NCBI RefSeq assembly: GCF_006491595.2
Contig: NZ_VEVQ02000002.1
Location: forward strand, 124,001-188,000
Source: Flavobacterium jejuense
GTDB taxonomy: Bacteria > Bacteroidota > Bacteroidia > Flavobacteriales > Flavobacteriaceae
Length of the DNA stretch: 64,000 nt
Direction of reading: 5' to 3'
In this document: positions 35,730 through 45,542 of the stretch, piece by piece
How positions within the stretch are numbered: position 1 is the stretch's first letter
How the letters are laid out: the number at the start of each line of letters is the position of its first letter
Translations under genes and position numbers: made by a program
Notes under the pieces: generated by a model
Seen by the model: the letters and a program-made list of their open reading frames with translations, nothing else
Database searches by the model: none
Told to the model about the DNA's origin: nothing

Positions 35730-37373
35730 TTATTCTATTTTTTTTACAGCATCTTCAAAATTATCTCTATTAATTGCGCTATTTTTAATTTTAACTCTAT
35801 AATTATATATAGTATTTACTGAATATCTTAATATTTTAGATATTTTAGCACTATTTGTTATACCTAAACGGATTAATGCATAAATTCTCAATTCAGTATT
35901 TAATAGTTCTTCACCATTTTTAAGTAGAATTCTTTCTTCTGGTTTTAATAATTCATTAAACTGAGAAATAAAATTAGGGTAAATGTGAAGAAAGGATTCA
36001 TCAAAATTTTTATAGAAGATTTTTAATTCAGTATCAATAACATGTTTAGATTTAGTTAATTCTAACAATTCATTGGTTTTATTAGTTATAATATATTTTG
36101 TTACCGATTTTCTGTAAATGTCTAATTTATCAATATACTCAGAGTAAAGATTTAGAAACATAGCGATGTAATGTTCTTTTATATCGTTTGATTCAGATAA
36201 TAATTGATATAGTTTACTTAAATCTTCATTTGTGAAATTAAGTTCAGTATTAAGTCGGTTTAATTCTTTATTAGCTTCATTTAATCTGTTTCTTGCACTT
36301 GATATTTTTTTATTTTGTTTGAAAATATAGAATAGTACAATTAGTAAAATAAGACTCAATAGACTAATCAAGATAATGAAGTTCTTTAGTTTAGTTTTTT
36401 GTTCGTTGCTTCTAGTTTCATAAGCATTAGTTATTGCTGGTAGAATATTTGAAATATTTACAAATCGTAAAGGTGAATTATAGAATTTAGCATCTTCCAT
36501 TGAAAATGTAATAAAATTATGTGCTCTATCAATATCATTTTCTGAGTACAATAACATTGCTAATTCTGTTAAAGAAGCATTGTCTTTAACATTGGCACGA
36601 ATATCAGAAATAGCAGATAATATCAGAAACTTCTTTTGATTATCTAAGTCATTATTCAATTGGTACAATAACGATCTTTCAAAAGTAACCATAGAATAAG
36701 CTCTATTGCCTATTTTTGTGTTTTGTAATCTTTTGGAATTAATAGCTAAAGCTTTTTTTAATTCTCTATTGTCTCTGTATTTTTTTTCTAATAAAGACAA
36801 TGTTTCAGAAGAGGAGTTTGCTAATTTTTCGGATAAAGAATCTTTGTATTTTGCATATAGTAAATCATATTCCGATTTACTGTTCTTTACCATCGTATAA
36901 AAACTTAGGCCTGAATATGCTTCTTTATGAATAAAATAGAAGTTATTAATTAATTCAGATTTTAGATTTTTAGATTGTATTCCTTTTACTAAATCTAATG
37001 ACTCTTTATATCTTCCAGAATCTACGAGTAGTCTTCCTAACTTTAGCTTAGATTCAGTTATTTTAAACTGATCACTTAACTTTTTTGCTACTTCAAGATT
37101 TTTTTCTGTGTAAAAGAGTGCTTTATCGAAGCTATAATATTGGTATTCATCAATTATTTTTGAAATAATAAAATATTGATTTGCAAGATTTGCCTTTTCG
37201 TCTTTTAATAGCGATTCTAAATTTTGTATTTTATTTTCTTTATTTTGAACGTAAGTTTTACTATTTACAATCTCTTTTTCAAGAGCAACAATTAAGGAAT
37301 CTGTTTCAGTATTTGCAAAACAATATTGAAGTGATAAAAAAAGACTAATTAATAAAGGTAGTTTGGATAGCAT
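35730..37373 (-). CDS. DUF6377-type membrane regulator with TPR region and C-terminal HTH
   Basis: A 547-aa protein from the ATG at 37373 (the longer frame would need TTG inside an inverted repeat). A signal peptide (LPLLISLFLSLQYCFA) precedes a helical, TPR-like periplasmic sensor part, one TM helix near residues 328-347 (LKNFIILISLLSLILLIVLFYIF runs through it), a coiled coil, and a cytoplasmic DUF6377 region ending in a LuxR-like HTH (LRIYALIRLGITNSAKISKI followed by LRYSVNTIYNYR). Such proteins regulate adjacent Sus loci; the ligand is probably a glycan fragment. It lies just upstream of susC on the same strand. Confidence 0.85.
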   Translation of the reverse strand: MLSKLPLLISLFLSLQYCFANTETDSLIVALEKEIVNSKTYVQNKENKIQNLESLLKDEKANLANQYFIISKIIDEYQYYSFDKALFYTEKNLEVAKKLSDQFKITESKLKLGRLLVDSGRYKESLDLVKGIQSKNLKSELINNFYFIHKEAYSGLSFYTMVKNSKSEYDLLYAKYKDSLSEKLANSSSETLSLLEKKYRDNRELKKALAINSKRLQNTKIGNRAYSMVTFERSLLYQLNNDLDNQKKFLILSAISDIRANVKDNASLTELAMLLYSENDIDRAHNFITFSMEDAKFYNSPLRFVNISNILPAITNAYETRSNEQKTKLKNFIILISLLSLILLIVLFYIFKQNKKISSARNRLNEANKELNRLNTELNFTNEDLSKLYQLLSESNDIKEHYIAMFLNLYSEYIDKLDIYRKSVTKYIITNKTNELLELTKSKHVIDTELKIFYKNFDESFLHIYPNFISQFNELLKPEERILLKNGEELLNTELRIYALIRLGITNSAKISKILRYSVNTIYNYRVKIKNSAINRDNFEDAVKKIE

Positions 37374-37378
37374 GTTGA

Positions 37379-37413
37379 ATAGTACTTTTAAAGACAAAAT
37401 TTAAAAGTACTAT
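37379..37413 (-). promoter_or_regulatory. Perfect 14-bp inverted repeat before the DUF6377 regulator
   Basis: ATAGTACTTTTAAA at 37379-37392 and TTTAAAAGTACTAT at 37400-37413, spacer 7 bp. It lies 6-40 bases before the regulator's ATG. It could be an autoregulatory operator or a hairpin in the 5' end of the message. Confidence 0.5.
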
Positions 37414-37454
37414 ATTTTTTTGTTTTTTGAGAATCTAAGTTTTAAGAATGCAAT

Positions 37455-37922
37455 TTACTTATAATCAAATTCAGTTTGGTTATTCTTAATATAGCTAACA
37501 ATTAAGGAAACAATATCTTCTTCTTGCTCGTCATTAAAAAAGATTTCATCTAAATCTTCCCAACCAGAAATTACTTTTTCATCTAGTTTAGCAATAGCTT
37601 TCTTTCTTTTTTCGATTTCGTCATAATAATTATTTACTCCAAATGAACCAATAGCTTTTGCTATTATATTGGCCGTTTTTGGAGCACCAATTTTTTTATA
37701 TGCTTCTAAAATTTCTCGTGCATAATCACCAGCTTCTTTTTCAAAAAAGAACGAAAAACCTCCTTCATTCATAGCTCCTTCAAAAATATCGATGAGTACA
37801 AAATAAGTTTCTCCTTCAGTAAGTGTGTCGTCTTCTTGTTTTTTATCCCAAATAATGGTTCCTATGGCTTCAATAATTTCGACTTCGTCAGTCAATTGAA
37901 GGATTTCTTTTGTATTTTTCAT
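37455..37922 (-). CDS. DMP19/DUF4375-like protein
   Basis: A 155-aa acidic cytoplasmic protein. The stretch LIDIFEGAMNEGGFSFFFEKEAGDYAREILEAYKKIGAPKTANIIAKAIGSF, from about residue 48, carries the E..v.NGGF.qyF..s.g pattern and the helical repeat of DMP19/DUF4375, a family sometimes described as a DNA-mimic regulator. The C-terminus is highly acidic (EDLDEIFFNDEQEED). Biological role unknown. It lies downstream of uvrB with a short repeat-like spacer (37928-37962) and is probably separate from the Sus locus. Confidence 0.7.
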   Translation of the reverse strand: MKNTKEILQLTDEVEIIEAIGTIIWDKKQEDDTLTEGETYFVLIDIFEGAMNEGGFSFFFEKEAGDYAREILEAYKKIGAPKTANIIAKAIGSFGVNNYYDEIEKRKKAIAKLDEKVISGWEDLDEIFFNDEQEEDIVSLIVSYIKNNQTEFDYK

Positions 37923-37982
37923 TTTAAGAAGTTATAAGTTTTATGTTATAAGTTGTAAGCACTGCTGAACAAAAAGTTAAAA

Positions 37983-39971
37983 TTATATTTTTTCTTGTAA
38001 AGCTTTAATTTCATCTCTTAATTTAGCAGCTTGCATGAAATCGAGTTCTTTGGCTGCTTTTTCCATGGCTTTTCTTTTATCTCGAATTTTCTTTTCAATT
38101 TCGGGTTTTGATAAGTATTCGCTTTCAGGCTCTGCAGCTTTGTATTCTAAATTATCGTAATACTGAGTAGATACTGAGTTACCACTCAAAGCATTTCCTA
38201 AACTTTTATTTAAAGCTTTTGGTTCTAGACCGTGCTTTGTATTGTAAGCCATTTGTTTTTCCCTCCTGTAAGTAGTTTCGTCAATCGTTTTTTGCATACT
38301 ATTGGTAATCTTATCCGCATACATAATCGCTTTTCCATTTACGTTACGAGCAGCACGACCAACAGTTTGTGTTAACGAACGATGACTTCTTAAAAAACCT
38401 TCTTTATCAGCGTCTAAAATAGCTACAAGAGAAACTTCAGGTAAATCTAATCCTTCTCTTAATAAGTTTACACCAATAAGTACATCAAATAACCCTTTTC
38501 GTAAATCTTGCATGATTTCAACACGTTCTAATGTGTCCACATCACTATGTATATAACGACAACGAATGGCAACTTTAGTCAAATATTTGGTTAATTCTTC
38601 TGCCATTCTTTTGGTTAAAGTGGTTACCAAAACCCGTTCGTCTTTTTCACAACGCAATTGAATTTCTTCAATTAAATCATCTATTTGATTAGCACTTGGT
38701 CTAATTTCAATCACAGGATCTAATAGTCCAGTTGGGCGAATCACTTGTTCTACATAAATCCCTTCCGATTTTTGTAATTCATAATCAGCAGGTGTAGCAG
38801 AAACGTAAACTACTTGGTTTTGTAAACTTTCAAATTCTTCAAACTTTAAAGGACGGTTATCCATTGCAGCAGGTAATCGGAAGCCATATTCTACTAAATT
38901 TTCTTTTCTACTTCTATCGCCACCATACATAGCATGCACTTGAGAAATAGTAACGTGACTTTCATCAACTACCATTAAAAAGTCATCTGGAAAATAATCT
39001 AAAAGGCAGAAAGGTCGTGTTCCTGGAAGTCTTCCGTCAAGATAGCGTGAGTAATTTTCAATTCCAGAACAATAGCCAAGTTCACGAATCATTTCTAAAT
39101 CAAAATTGGTACGTTCTTCTAAGCGTTTTGCTTCAAGGTGTTTCCCAATTTCTTTGAAATACTCCACTTGTTTGACCATGTCTTGTTGGATTTCCCAAAT
39201 AGCAGCTTGTAACACATCTGGTGAGGTTACAAACATATTCGCTGGATAAATATTTAGTTTTTCATATTTCTCAATTACTTTTGAATCTCTAGCATCAAAG
39301 GCTTCAATTTCTTCAATTTCATCTCCAAAAAAATGAATTCGGAAAGGTTCATCAGCATAACTTGGAAAAACTTCAACCGTATCTCCTTTTATTCTAAAAG
39401 TACCAGGAGTAAATTCAGCTTCTGTACGGGAGTATAAACTTTGAACTAATTGATGTAATAATTTCGTACGTGATATCACTTGATTTCTTTCAACAGCAAC
39501 AATGTTTTTTTGGAACTCAACAGGATTACCAATACCATACAAACAGGAAACAGAGGAAATGACAATAATGTCTCTTCGACCAGAAAGTAGGGCAGAAGTA
39601 GTACTTAGTCGTAATTTTTCTAGTTCTTCATTAATGGATAAATCCTTCTCTATATAAGTTCCTGTAACTGGAATGAAAGCTTCTGGTTGATAGTAATCAT
39701 AATATGAAACAAAATATTGCACTGAATTTTCAGGAAAGAATTGTTTGAATTCAGAATATAATTGGGCAGCCAACGTTTTATTATGAGCTAAAACTAAAGT
39801 TGGTTTTTGCACTTCCTGAACCACATTGGCAACAGTAAAAGTTTTACCAGAACCAGTAACACCTAATAGCGTTTGATATTTTTCACCATTAAGAATCCCT
39901 TTTGAGAGTTTTTCTATGGCTTGTGGTTGATCTCCTGTAGGTTTGTAATCAGAAACAACTTTAAATTTCAT
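37983..39971 (-). CDS. uvrB: UvrABC excinuclease subunit B
   Basis: Nucleotide-excision-repair helicase-like subunit, 662 aa, normal length. Walker [15 protein letters not shown], the damage-probing beta-hairpin [25 protein letters not shown]-like VVDESHVT, motif [11 protein letters not shown], and the C-terminal UVR motif ([20 protein letters not shown]) that contacts UvrC are all present. A -7 box lies 112 bases upstream. It is monocistronic or leads into the DMP19-like gene. Confidence 0.98.
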   Translation of the reverse strand: MKFKVVSDYKPTGDQPQAIEKLSKGILNGEKYQTLLGVTGSGKTFTVANVVQEVQKPTLVLAHNKTLAAQLYSEFKQFFPENSVQYFVSYYDYYQPEAFIPVTGTYIEKDLSINEELEKLRLSTTSALLSGRRDIIVISSVSCLYGIGNPVEFQKNIVAVERNQVISRTKLLHQLVQSLYSRTEAEFTPGTFRIKGDTVEVFPSYADEPFRIHFFGDEIEEIEAFDARDSKVIEKYEKLNIYPANMFVTSPDVLQAAIWEIQQDMVKQVEYFKEIGKHLEAKRLEERTNFDLEMIRELGYCSGIENYSRYLDGRLPGTRPFCLLDYFPDDFLMVVDESHVTISQVHAMYGGDRSRKENLVEYGFRLPAAMDNRPLKFEEFESLQNQVVYVSATPADYELQKSEGIYVEQVIRPTGLLDPVIEIRPSANQIDDLIEEIQLRCEKDERVLVTTLTKRMAEELTKYLTKVAIRCRYIHSDVDTLERVEIMQDLRKGLFDVLIGVNLLREGLDLPEVSLVAILDADKEGFLRSHRSLTQTVGRAARNVNGKAIMYADKITNSMQKTIDETTYRREKQMAYNTKHGLEPKALNKSLGNALSGNSVSTQYYDNLEYKAAEPESEYLSKPEIEKKIRDKRKAMEKAAKELDFMQAAKLRDEIKALQEKI

Positions 39972-40082
39972 AGGTTTAATTTTTGTTTTTAGTGCTGTAT
40001 ATGAAATTAGCTTATACTATCATTTTTATTTGCTTTCGCAAACTTTTTATACTTAATGATTTCATATAATTTTGCTAAAAAA

Positions 40083-40090
40083 CAAAGATA
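40083..40090 (-). promoter_or_regulatory. -7 box before uvrB
   Basis: TATCTTTG on the minus strand, full TAnnTTTG match, 112 bases before the uvrB ATG. No LexA-type operator was recognised. Confidence 0.35.
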
Positions 40091-40172
40091 GTGAATTGTT
40101 GACTTTTATCTTATTTTAACAGAATTCTATTTTGAATGCGTTATTTTTGGATAACATATTAAAAACAAACAG

Positions 40173-40742
40173 ATGAGAGTGAATTTTTTTATTGCAATAA
40201 CTACTACGTTGTTAAGTTTTCAATGTTTTAATGATTCAAAGGTTGAAAAACAAAAAACAAAGTCAACTGAATTAGAATTAGTAGGAATTCAACCAGAAAA
40301 AGAAACAGAAGAAATAGTAAAAATAGAATCTTCAAAAGAAATAGTTAATAGGGAAGAATTGGTAGCTTTTGCCAAAACTTTTATAGATGTACCTTATGTT
40401 TATGCTACTCAAGATCCCAAAAAAGGATTTGATTGTTCCGGATTTGTGAATTATGTTTTTAAGAATTTTGATATTGTTGTTCCTAGAAGTTCTAGTGGAT
40501 TTAAAAACTTTGGTAAAAAAATAGATGTAGATGCTATTGCTTTAGGAGATGTTTTAGTATTTACAGGATATCAAGACAGTACTTCAATTGGTCATCTAGG
40601 AATTGTTTGCGAGGCAGATGGGTTCAATTCCAAATTTATTCACGCTTCTTCTGGAAAAGCAATGAAAGTTACTATTAGCGAATTAAATTCGGCACATTAT
40701 TCGAAACGATTTTATAAAGTGGTTGATGTGATAAATAAATAG
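40173..40742 (+). CDS. Secreted NlpC/P60 cysteine peptidase
   Basis: A 189-aa peptidoglycan endopeptidase. The N-terminus (MRVNFFIAITTTLLSFQC) is a signal with a weak lipobox-like Cys18. After a charged linker, the NlpC/P60 domain spans about 66-186: catalytic Cys in GFDCSGFVNYVF, PRSSSGFKNFGKKID, GDVLVF, His in IGHLGIVCEA, and a third polar residue in FIHASSGKAM. It cuts gamma-D-Glu-diaminopimelate bonds in family members. The next gene follows after 6 bp. Confidence 0.88.
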   Translation: MRVNFFIAITTTLLSFQCFNDSKVEKQKTKSTELELVGIQPEKETEEIVKIESSKEIVNREELVAFAKTFIDVPYVYATQDPKKGFDCSGFVNYVFKNFDIVVPRSSSGFKNFGKKIDVDAIALGDVLVFTGYQDSTSIGHLGIVCEADGFNSKFIHASSGKAMKVTISELNSAHYSKRFYKVVDVINK

Positions 40743-40748
40743 AAGTTT

Positions 40749-41372
40749 ATGAGATATTATATAATCATAATAGTATTATTTTGTTTGCAAACGAACGCAC
40801 AAAATAAATTTAAACTTAATATTGATAGTTTCTTGTTAGGAATGTTTGATGATTATAATGGTAGATATATAGCTTTGGATAATACTGAAAAAGGAACATA
40901 TTTAGCAACTGTAAAATCAGAGCTTTCAGATGTTTTTTTGGATACTTTAACTAAATACCATAAAATTCCCAAAAATGAAATTAAAAAACTTAATTTTTCA
41001 TTTTACAATAAGCAATTAGCAGAACATTTCAATAAATATTATAAAATAGAAATTGAACCTGATTATGAATATATTGATGAAAAAGATGGAAAAGAATATA
41101 GTATTTATAATTTGAGTTTAAATGAACAAAATTTCGATGAAAATAATAAAAAAATATCTTTTTTAATTGGATTTTTTTATAAATGTGGATTCTTAGAAAG
41201 TGGAGAGGTAACTTTAAAGACAGCTAATTCACCTGCTTTCGAGAATGCTATTCATTTTATAAGTCAATTAGGATTTAGATATTGTGAACTAGAAAGACCT
41301 GAATATAATATACCAACTGTTCAATCAGTAACATTTAAGCCAACAGAAGAATATATAGAGTATTTCAAGTAA
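40749..41372 (+). CDS. Secreted protein of unknown function
   Basis: A 207-aa protein with a signal peptide (MRYYIIIIVLFCLQTNAQ). The mature protein is rich in Asn, Lys, Tyr and Glu; no domain is recognised. It is co-directional with the NlpC/P60 gene with only 6 bp between, so an envelope role together with that enzyme is possible. The 120 bp after it hold no clear terminator. Confidence 0.6.
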   Translation: MRYYIIIIVLFCLQTNAQNKFKLNIDSFLLGMFDDYNGRYIALDNTEKGTYLATVKSELSDVFLDTLTKYHKIPKNEIKKLNFSFYNKQLAEHFNKYYKIEIEPDYEYIDEKDGKEYSIYNLSLNEQNFDENNKKISFLIGFFYKCGFLESGEVTLKTANSPAFENAIHFISQLGFRYCELERPEYNIPTVQSVTFKPTEEYIEYFK

Positions 41373-41494
41373 ATTGTTAGTATGAAAATCACATAAGAAT
41401 TTTAAGTGCTTTTTTCTAATTGTTGTTATTTAGTTTATTTATAATTGTCTGAAATTATATAATTATTTTTGTACTATTCCAGAGAACTTTATAA

Positions 41495-42157
41495 TTAATC
41501 CCAACACTCCATCAGAAGTAAATCTCCAGATTCGTGCGTAATCATAACAATTCCATCTTCAGAAGCATGATTGCTACTTCCAGTTCGGTAACCAATGGTT
41601 AAAGAGTCATTTTCTAAAGGATAAAAAAGATTTTTGGAATGAATATTGGATACTTCACCAATTGGAATTAATGAAATGATACTGTTTTTGGGATACCATT
41701 TTTCAAACTTTTTAGGTAACAAAAACACTTTCGAATGATCATCTAAAATCACAATTTTCAATTGATTTCTGAATCGAACAATATTGGTAATATTAGTAAT
41801 CGTATGATCTGCTCTTTTTCCTGTTGCCCAAACTACGTTTACAGCTGGAATTTTTCTATTAATTAGATAGTCAAAAGCTTTTTCTAAATCAGTTTTATCT
41901 TGATTAGGAGTATGTGCAATTTCAATTGGATACTGACTTTCTTTATAATAATTGGCATCAAAATCTCTATCAAAATCTCCCAATAAGACATCTACTTTAA
42001 TGCCTAATTCCAAAACACGTTCAATAGCTGAATCTAATACTATTACTAAAGGAGACCATTCAAGCAATTGTCCTAATAATTCTTCACTACAAGCAGCTCC
42101 GTTTGCAATTATTAAAGCTGGTTCTTGGTCATCGCGAACAATATGATGTGAAGACAT
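41495..42157 (-). CDS. Thiamine pyrophosphokinase
   Basis: A 220-aa cytoplasmic kinase producing thiamine diphosphate. Family marks: substrate segment VLLGDFDRDFD, TPNQDKTDLEKAFDYLI (Asp-Lys-Thr-Asp ATP/Mg site), WATGKRADHTITNI (G-R-x-D-H), and the C-terminal thiamine-binding region YRTGSSNHASEDGIVMITHESGDLLL, of which SNHASED is most conserved. Length is normal. No TPP riboswitch was recognised in the short upstream gap. Confidence 0.93.
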   Translation of the reverse strand: MSSHHIVRDDQEPALIIANGAACSEELLGQLLEWSPLVIVLDSAIERVLELGIKVDVLLGDFDRDFDANYYKESQYPIEIAHTPNQDKTDLEKAFDYLINRKIPAVNVVWATGKRADHTITNITNIVRFRNQLKIVILDDHSKVFLLPKKFEKWYPKNSIISLIPIGEVSNIHSKNLFYPLENDSLTIGYRTGSSNHASEDGIVMITHESGDLLLMECWD

Positions 42158-42204
42158 AGTAGTTTTTTTAAAATAAATACGAATATAAGAAAATGATTAT
42201 AGTT

Positions 42205-43029
42205 TTATTGAATTACATAATCTTGCGTATCTATTTCTCCTAAACTAAAATAACCATAGGGGAAATTATCTGGATTAGTTTCATTTACAATATTTCCTCT
42301 TAAAGTAGCAGGAGCAGTCGAAAATGGATTTCCTCCATCAGTACCAGCAATATTCAGTAATTTATCCATGTAATTAGCATATCTAAAAGAAATTCCCTGA
42401 AGCGATAGAGTAAGTTGGTCGTTAGCTTGTAAATCATCTATATACAATCCAAACATTTGATTGCCTTGAAAAAACTCATCATCAACCACACCATATTCAG
42501 GAAAGGAAACAGTACTGTTTTTAAAACCAATTAGATAAAAATTATCTTCAGCACCATTGTCTTGATAAAAGAATTTCACTTGAACATTCTCTTCGCCACC
42601 AAATCCTGTGGTTACAGTTTGTTCTACGGATTCAATATCTGGTGTAGGATATAACTTATCAGTTGCGTTATAGATTTGTCCGTTGTAAATGACTGTTAAA
42701 GTATAATTTCCATTCAAAACAGGATTAAAGTTAGTACAAATGTAATTTCCTGTGCCAATATCTTCAATAAAATCATAAACAGTAGATTCATCTGTTATTG
42801 AAACTGTAGCTCCAGTAACTTTAGGAACTTCATTTGTATAGAAGTTACTAGTAGTTGTTAATCGGATAGTTTGCTCATTTCCAGTTGTTCCTTTCTCCCA
42901 TTTAATAGCAGCATCAATTACTAGTTTTGGAGCAGCTGTATCTAAGTCAACATTAACTACATCTTCGCAAGCAATCATTGTTATCAAAGTTATGATTACA
43001 ATCGATATTTTTATTATAATTTTTACCAT
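42205..43029 (-). CDS. DUF4249 lipoprotein, partner of the TonB receptor
   Basis: A 274-aa lipoprotein (signal ends TMIAC, then EDVVNVDLDTAAPKLVIDA, the standard DUF4249 start). Beta-rich throughout, with NGNYTLTVIYNGQIYNATDKLYPTPDIESVE, from about residue 107, as the family core. DUF4249 proteins are outer-membrane-associated and encoded with TonB-dependent receptors; substrate unknown. It begins 4 bp after the receptor gene, so they share a transcript. Confidence 0.85.
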   Translation of the reverse strand: MVKIIIKISIVIITLITMIACEDVVNVDLDTAAPKLVIDAAIKWEKGTTGNEQTIRLTTTSNFYTNEVPKVTGATVSITDESTVYDFIEDIGTGNYICTNFNPVLNGNYTLTVIYNGQIYNATDKLYPTPDIESVEQTVTTGFGGEENVQVKFFYQDNGAEDNFYLIGFKNSTVSFPEYGVVDDEFFQGNQMFGLYIDDLQANDQLTLSLQGISFRYANYMDKLLNIAGTDGGNPFSTAPATLRGNIVNETNPDNFPYGYFSLGEIDTQDYVIQ

Positions 43030-43033
43030 TGTA

Positions 43034-45412
43034 TTAAAATTTAAAATTATAGGTTATACTAGGAACAATTCCAAAAATAGAAAGTCGAACAGCTTCATTG
43101 TTTCCAGAATCAGCATTTTGTCTGAAATTAATTGAGGCTGCATTTTTTCTACTATACAAGTTGTAAATACCAAAAACCCATTCGCCTTTTATCTTTTTAG
43201 TAGCATTATTTCTAGGAGATAAAGTAGCAGAAATATCTAAACGATGATATACTGGTAAATTATTAGCATTTCTTTCTCCATAACTAGGAACAGAAATACC
43301 TTGGTAAACATATTGACCATTTGGATAGGTTACTGGCTGACCAGTTTGTAATGAGAAAATACTTCCAAAACTCCATTTGTCATTTAATTCATACATTGCT
43401 GTTACTGATAAATTATGGGTTTTATCCCAACCGGTTTTGTACCAATTTCCATTATTTATTCCAATTTCTTCTGGAGTTCGACCAGCAGTTTTTTGTTCTG
43501 AACGAGATAAAGTATAGGATATCCAACCGTTTAATTTTCCTTCGTTTTTTCGAGCTAAAACTTCTAATCCATAGGCTCTTGATTTTCCGGCTAAAACTAC
43601 TTGTTCAATAGCGTTGTTGGCAATTAAATCCGCACCATCAATATAATCTAAACGATTTCTTACATATTTGTAAAAGGATTCTACTTCAAAAGAATATTTG
43701 CCATTTTTTGTGTTTTTTTGGTAACCAATGGCATATTGGTCTAGAATTTGTGGTTTTAAGAATTCATCACTTGGAGCCCAAACATCTAAAGGAGTAGGAG
43801 ATTGCGTATTAGAAATAAGATGTAAATATTGTGACATCCTATTATAACTAGCTTTCACAGATTGATTCTCATTTATAATATAAGCCATTGATAATCTAGG
43901 TTCCAGATTACTAAAATTAGCTATTACTTCATTACTTCTATATTTTTTTGTACCAATAGGTGTTGCTTTTTCATATATATTCAGATCATTATCGTAAGAA
44001 ACAGCTTCATTATTTGCATAAACGTTAATTTCTTGTGCTCCTAAACGGTAGAATAAACTGTAACGTAAACCATAATTGATAGAAAACTTACTAGATAGTT
44101 TTTGTTCAGCATCAATATATAAAGCAGGTTCAAAAGCATACTTTTTATCCAATTGATCTGGATTTATTGTGGAACTCTCATCACTAGGTTCAATTTTTCC
44201 TGGATTAAAATCATAATAAATAGCGTTTACTCCATACGTCAATTTTGTTTTATCGTTTAAATAGTGTTTGAAATCATATTTTAGATTATAATTTTTAATA
44301 CCACTGTCCCAATTAAACCCTATAAAATCAAGTGTTAATCCGTAATAATAGTCACTATAAATAAAAGATAAATTTGAAAATAATTTATCATCAAATAAAT
44401 GATTCCATCGTAAATTTAAAACGGAATTACCATAAGTATTTACAAAACTTTGATTTAAGCTAAAAACATCTCTACCGAAATAACCAGAAAGATATAAGTT
44501 GTTGTTGTCGTTTAGTTTGTAACTTAATTTAGTATTCAAATCATAAAAATAAGCAGAGTTTTTATTATCTGTTAACTTCAAAAATAAATGAGCATATGAA
44601 CTTCGTCCAGCTACTAAAAAAGAACCTTTATCTTTTACGATTGGTCCCTCTGCCAAAATTCTGCTGGAAATAAGCCCAATTCCGCCACTAGCATGAAATT
44701 TTTTACTATTACCGTCTTTTTGATAAATGTCTAAAACCGAAGCGACCCTTCCTCCAAATCGAGCAGGAACACCACCTTTGTAAAGTTTTAAATCTTTAAT
44801 AGCATCAGCATTAAAAACCGAGAAAAAACCAAATAGGTGAGAAGAGTTATAGATAGTTGCCTCATCTAATAGAATTAGATTTTGGTCTGCTGCACCACCT
44901 CTAACGTTAAAGCCAGATTGCCCTTCACCAGCATTAGTTACACCAGGCAAGGTTAATATCGATTTTAAAATATCCGTTTCACCAAGAATTACAGGCATTT
45001 TTTTGATTGTGTTTACCGAAATTTTATTCACACTCATTTCTGGTTTTTCGATATTTGGTTTTTCAATATTTTCTGAAACTATAATTTCATCTAATTGAAA
45101 GTCACTTTCTTTAAGACTAATATTTTTTCTAATATTTTCTGTAAGGCTAACTTTCTCAATACTATCTTGAAAACCTATATAAGTATAACGAACGGTATAT
45201 TCTCCTTTAGGAAGCGTTATGGAGTAAAAACCATATTCATTTGTTGTAGTTCCTGTTTTTAATTCTTCTATAATTATAGTTACACCAATTAAGGTTTCAT
45301 TTGTGTTTTTATCTGATAGTGTTCCACTTAACGAGAATTTTTCTTGTGCGTAATTCTGATTTAAAAAAGATAATGCTACAAATAGTAAAACTAATTTTAT
45401 AGATTTGCTCAT
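43034..45412 (-). CDS. TonB-dependent receptor with carboxypeptidase-like regulatory domain
   Basis: A 792-aa outer-membrane receptor from the ATG at 45412 (MSKSIKLVLLFVALSFLNQNYAQ signal); the frame extends 10 codons further upstream but without a signal-like start. Order: CarboxypepD_reg domain (LSGTLSDKNTNETLIGVTIII), plug (GFNVRGGAADQNLILLDEATIY, KGGVPARFGGRVASVLDI), barrel, final Phe (PSITYNFKF). This non-SusC class pairs with DUF4249 and may import a siderophore, peptide or other ligand. An inverted repeat lies upstream. Confidence 0.92.
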   Translation of the reverse strand: MSKSIKLVLLFVALSFLNQNYAQEKFSLSGTLSDKNTNETLIGVTIIIEELKTGTTTNEYGFYSITLPKGEYTVRYTYIGFQDSIEKVSLTENIRKNISLKESDFQLDEIIVSENIEKPNIEKPEMSVNKISVNTIKKMPVILGETDILKSILTLPGVTNAGEGQSGFNVRGGAADQNLILLDEATIYNSSHLFGFFSVFNADAIKDLKLYKGGVPARFGGRVASVLDIYQKDGNSKKFHASGGIGLISSRILAEGPIVKDKGSFLVAGRSSYAHLFLKLTDNKNSAYFYDLNTKLSYKLNDNNNLYLSGYFGRDVFSLNQSFVNTYGNSVLNLRWNHLFDDKLFSNLSFIYSDYYYGLTLDFIGFNWDSGIKNYNLKYDFKHYLNDKTKLTYGVNAIYYDFNPGKIEPSDESSTINPDQLDKKYAFEPALYIDAEQKLSSKFSINYGLRYSLFYRLGAQEINVYANNEAVSYDNDLNIYEKATPIGTKKYRSNEVIANFSNLEPRLSMAYIINENQSVKASYNRMSQYLHLISNTQSPTPLDVWAPSDEFLKPQILDQYAIGYQKNTKNGKYSFEVESFYKYVRNRLDYIDGADLIANNAIEQVVLAGKSRAYGLEVLARKNEGKLNGWISYTLSRSEQKTAGRTPEEIGINNGNWYKTGWDKTHNLSVTAMYELNDKWSFGSIFSLQTGQPVTYPNGQYVYQGISVPSYGERNANNLPVYHRLDISATLSPRNNATKKIKGEWVFGIYNLYSRKNAASINFRQNADSGNNEAVRLSIFGIVPSITYNFKF

Positions 45413-45427
45413 GGTATGATTTTTGTT

Positions 45428-45455
45428 GTACAAAAGTGACAAAATATTTTTGTAC
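45428..45455. promoter_or_regulatory. Inverted repeat before the TonB receptor
   Basis: GTACAAAA at 45428-45435 and TTTTGTAC at 45448-45455, spacer 12 bp, 16 bases before the receptor ATG. It could be an operator for an iron- or ligand-responsive regulator; no Fur-box match is claimed. Confidence 0.35.
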
Positions 45456-45515
45456 TTTGAGTATAAAAATTGTTAATGTATGGTTAATTATTAGGCAGAA
45501 TTGTAGACTAAATTA

Positions 45516-45523
45516 TAGGTTTG
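45516..45523 (+). promoter_or_regulatory. -7 box before the secreted protein gene
   Basis: TAGGTTTG, full TAnnTTTG match, 20 bases before the ATG at 45543. A TTG lies at 45501, closer than the usual -33 spacing. Confidence 0.35.
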
Positions 45524-45542
45524 CTGTAAATGAATTTGTAAG

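Noticed and set aside
37374..37397. TTG start for the DUF6377 regulator
   Set aside because: It lies inside the 14-bp inverted repeat and puts eight residues before a normal signal peptide.
37928..37962. tRNA or small structured RNA between uvrB and the DMP19-like gene
   Set aside because: Only an A/T-rich repeated TTATAAGTT motif; no cloverleaf or stable hairpin.
42158..42204. TPP riboswitch near the thiamine pyrophosphokinase gene
   Set aside because: The gene's upstream gap is too short and lacks the CUGAGA and thi-box core sequences.
45413..45442. Upstream start for the TonB receptor
   Set aside because: The added residues (MSLLYNKNHT) come before a good signal peptide and lie over an inverted repeat; the ATG at 45412 is preferred.
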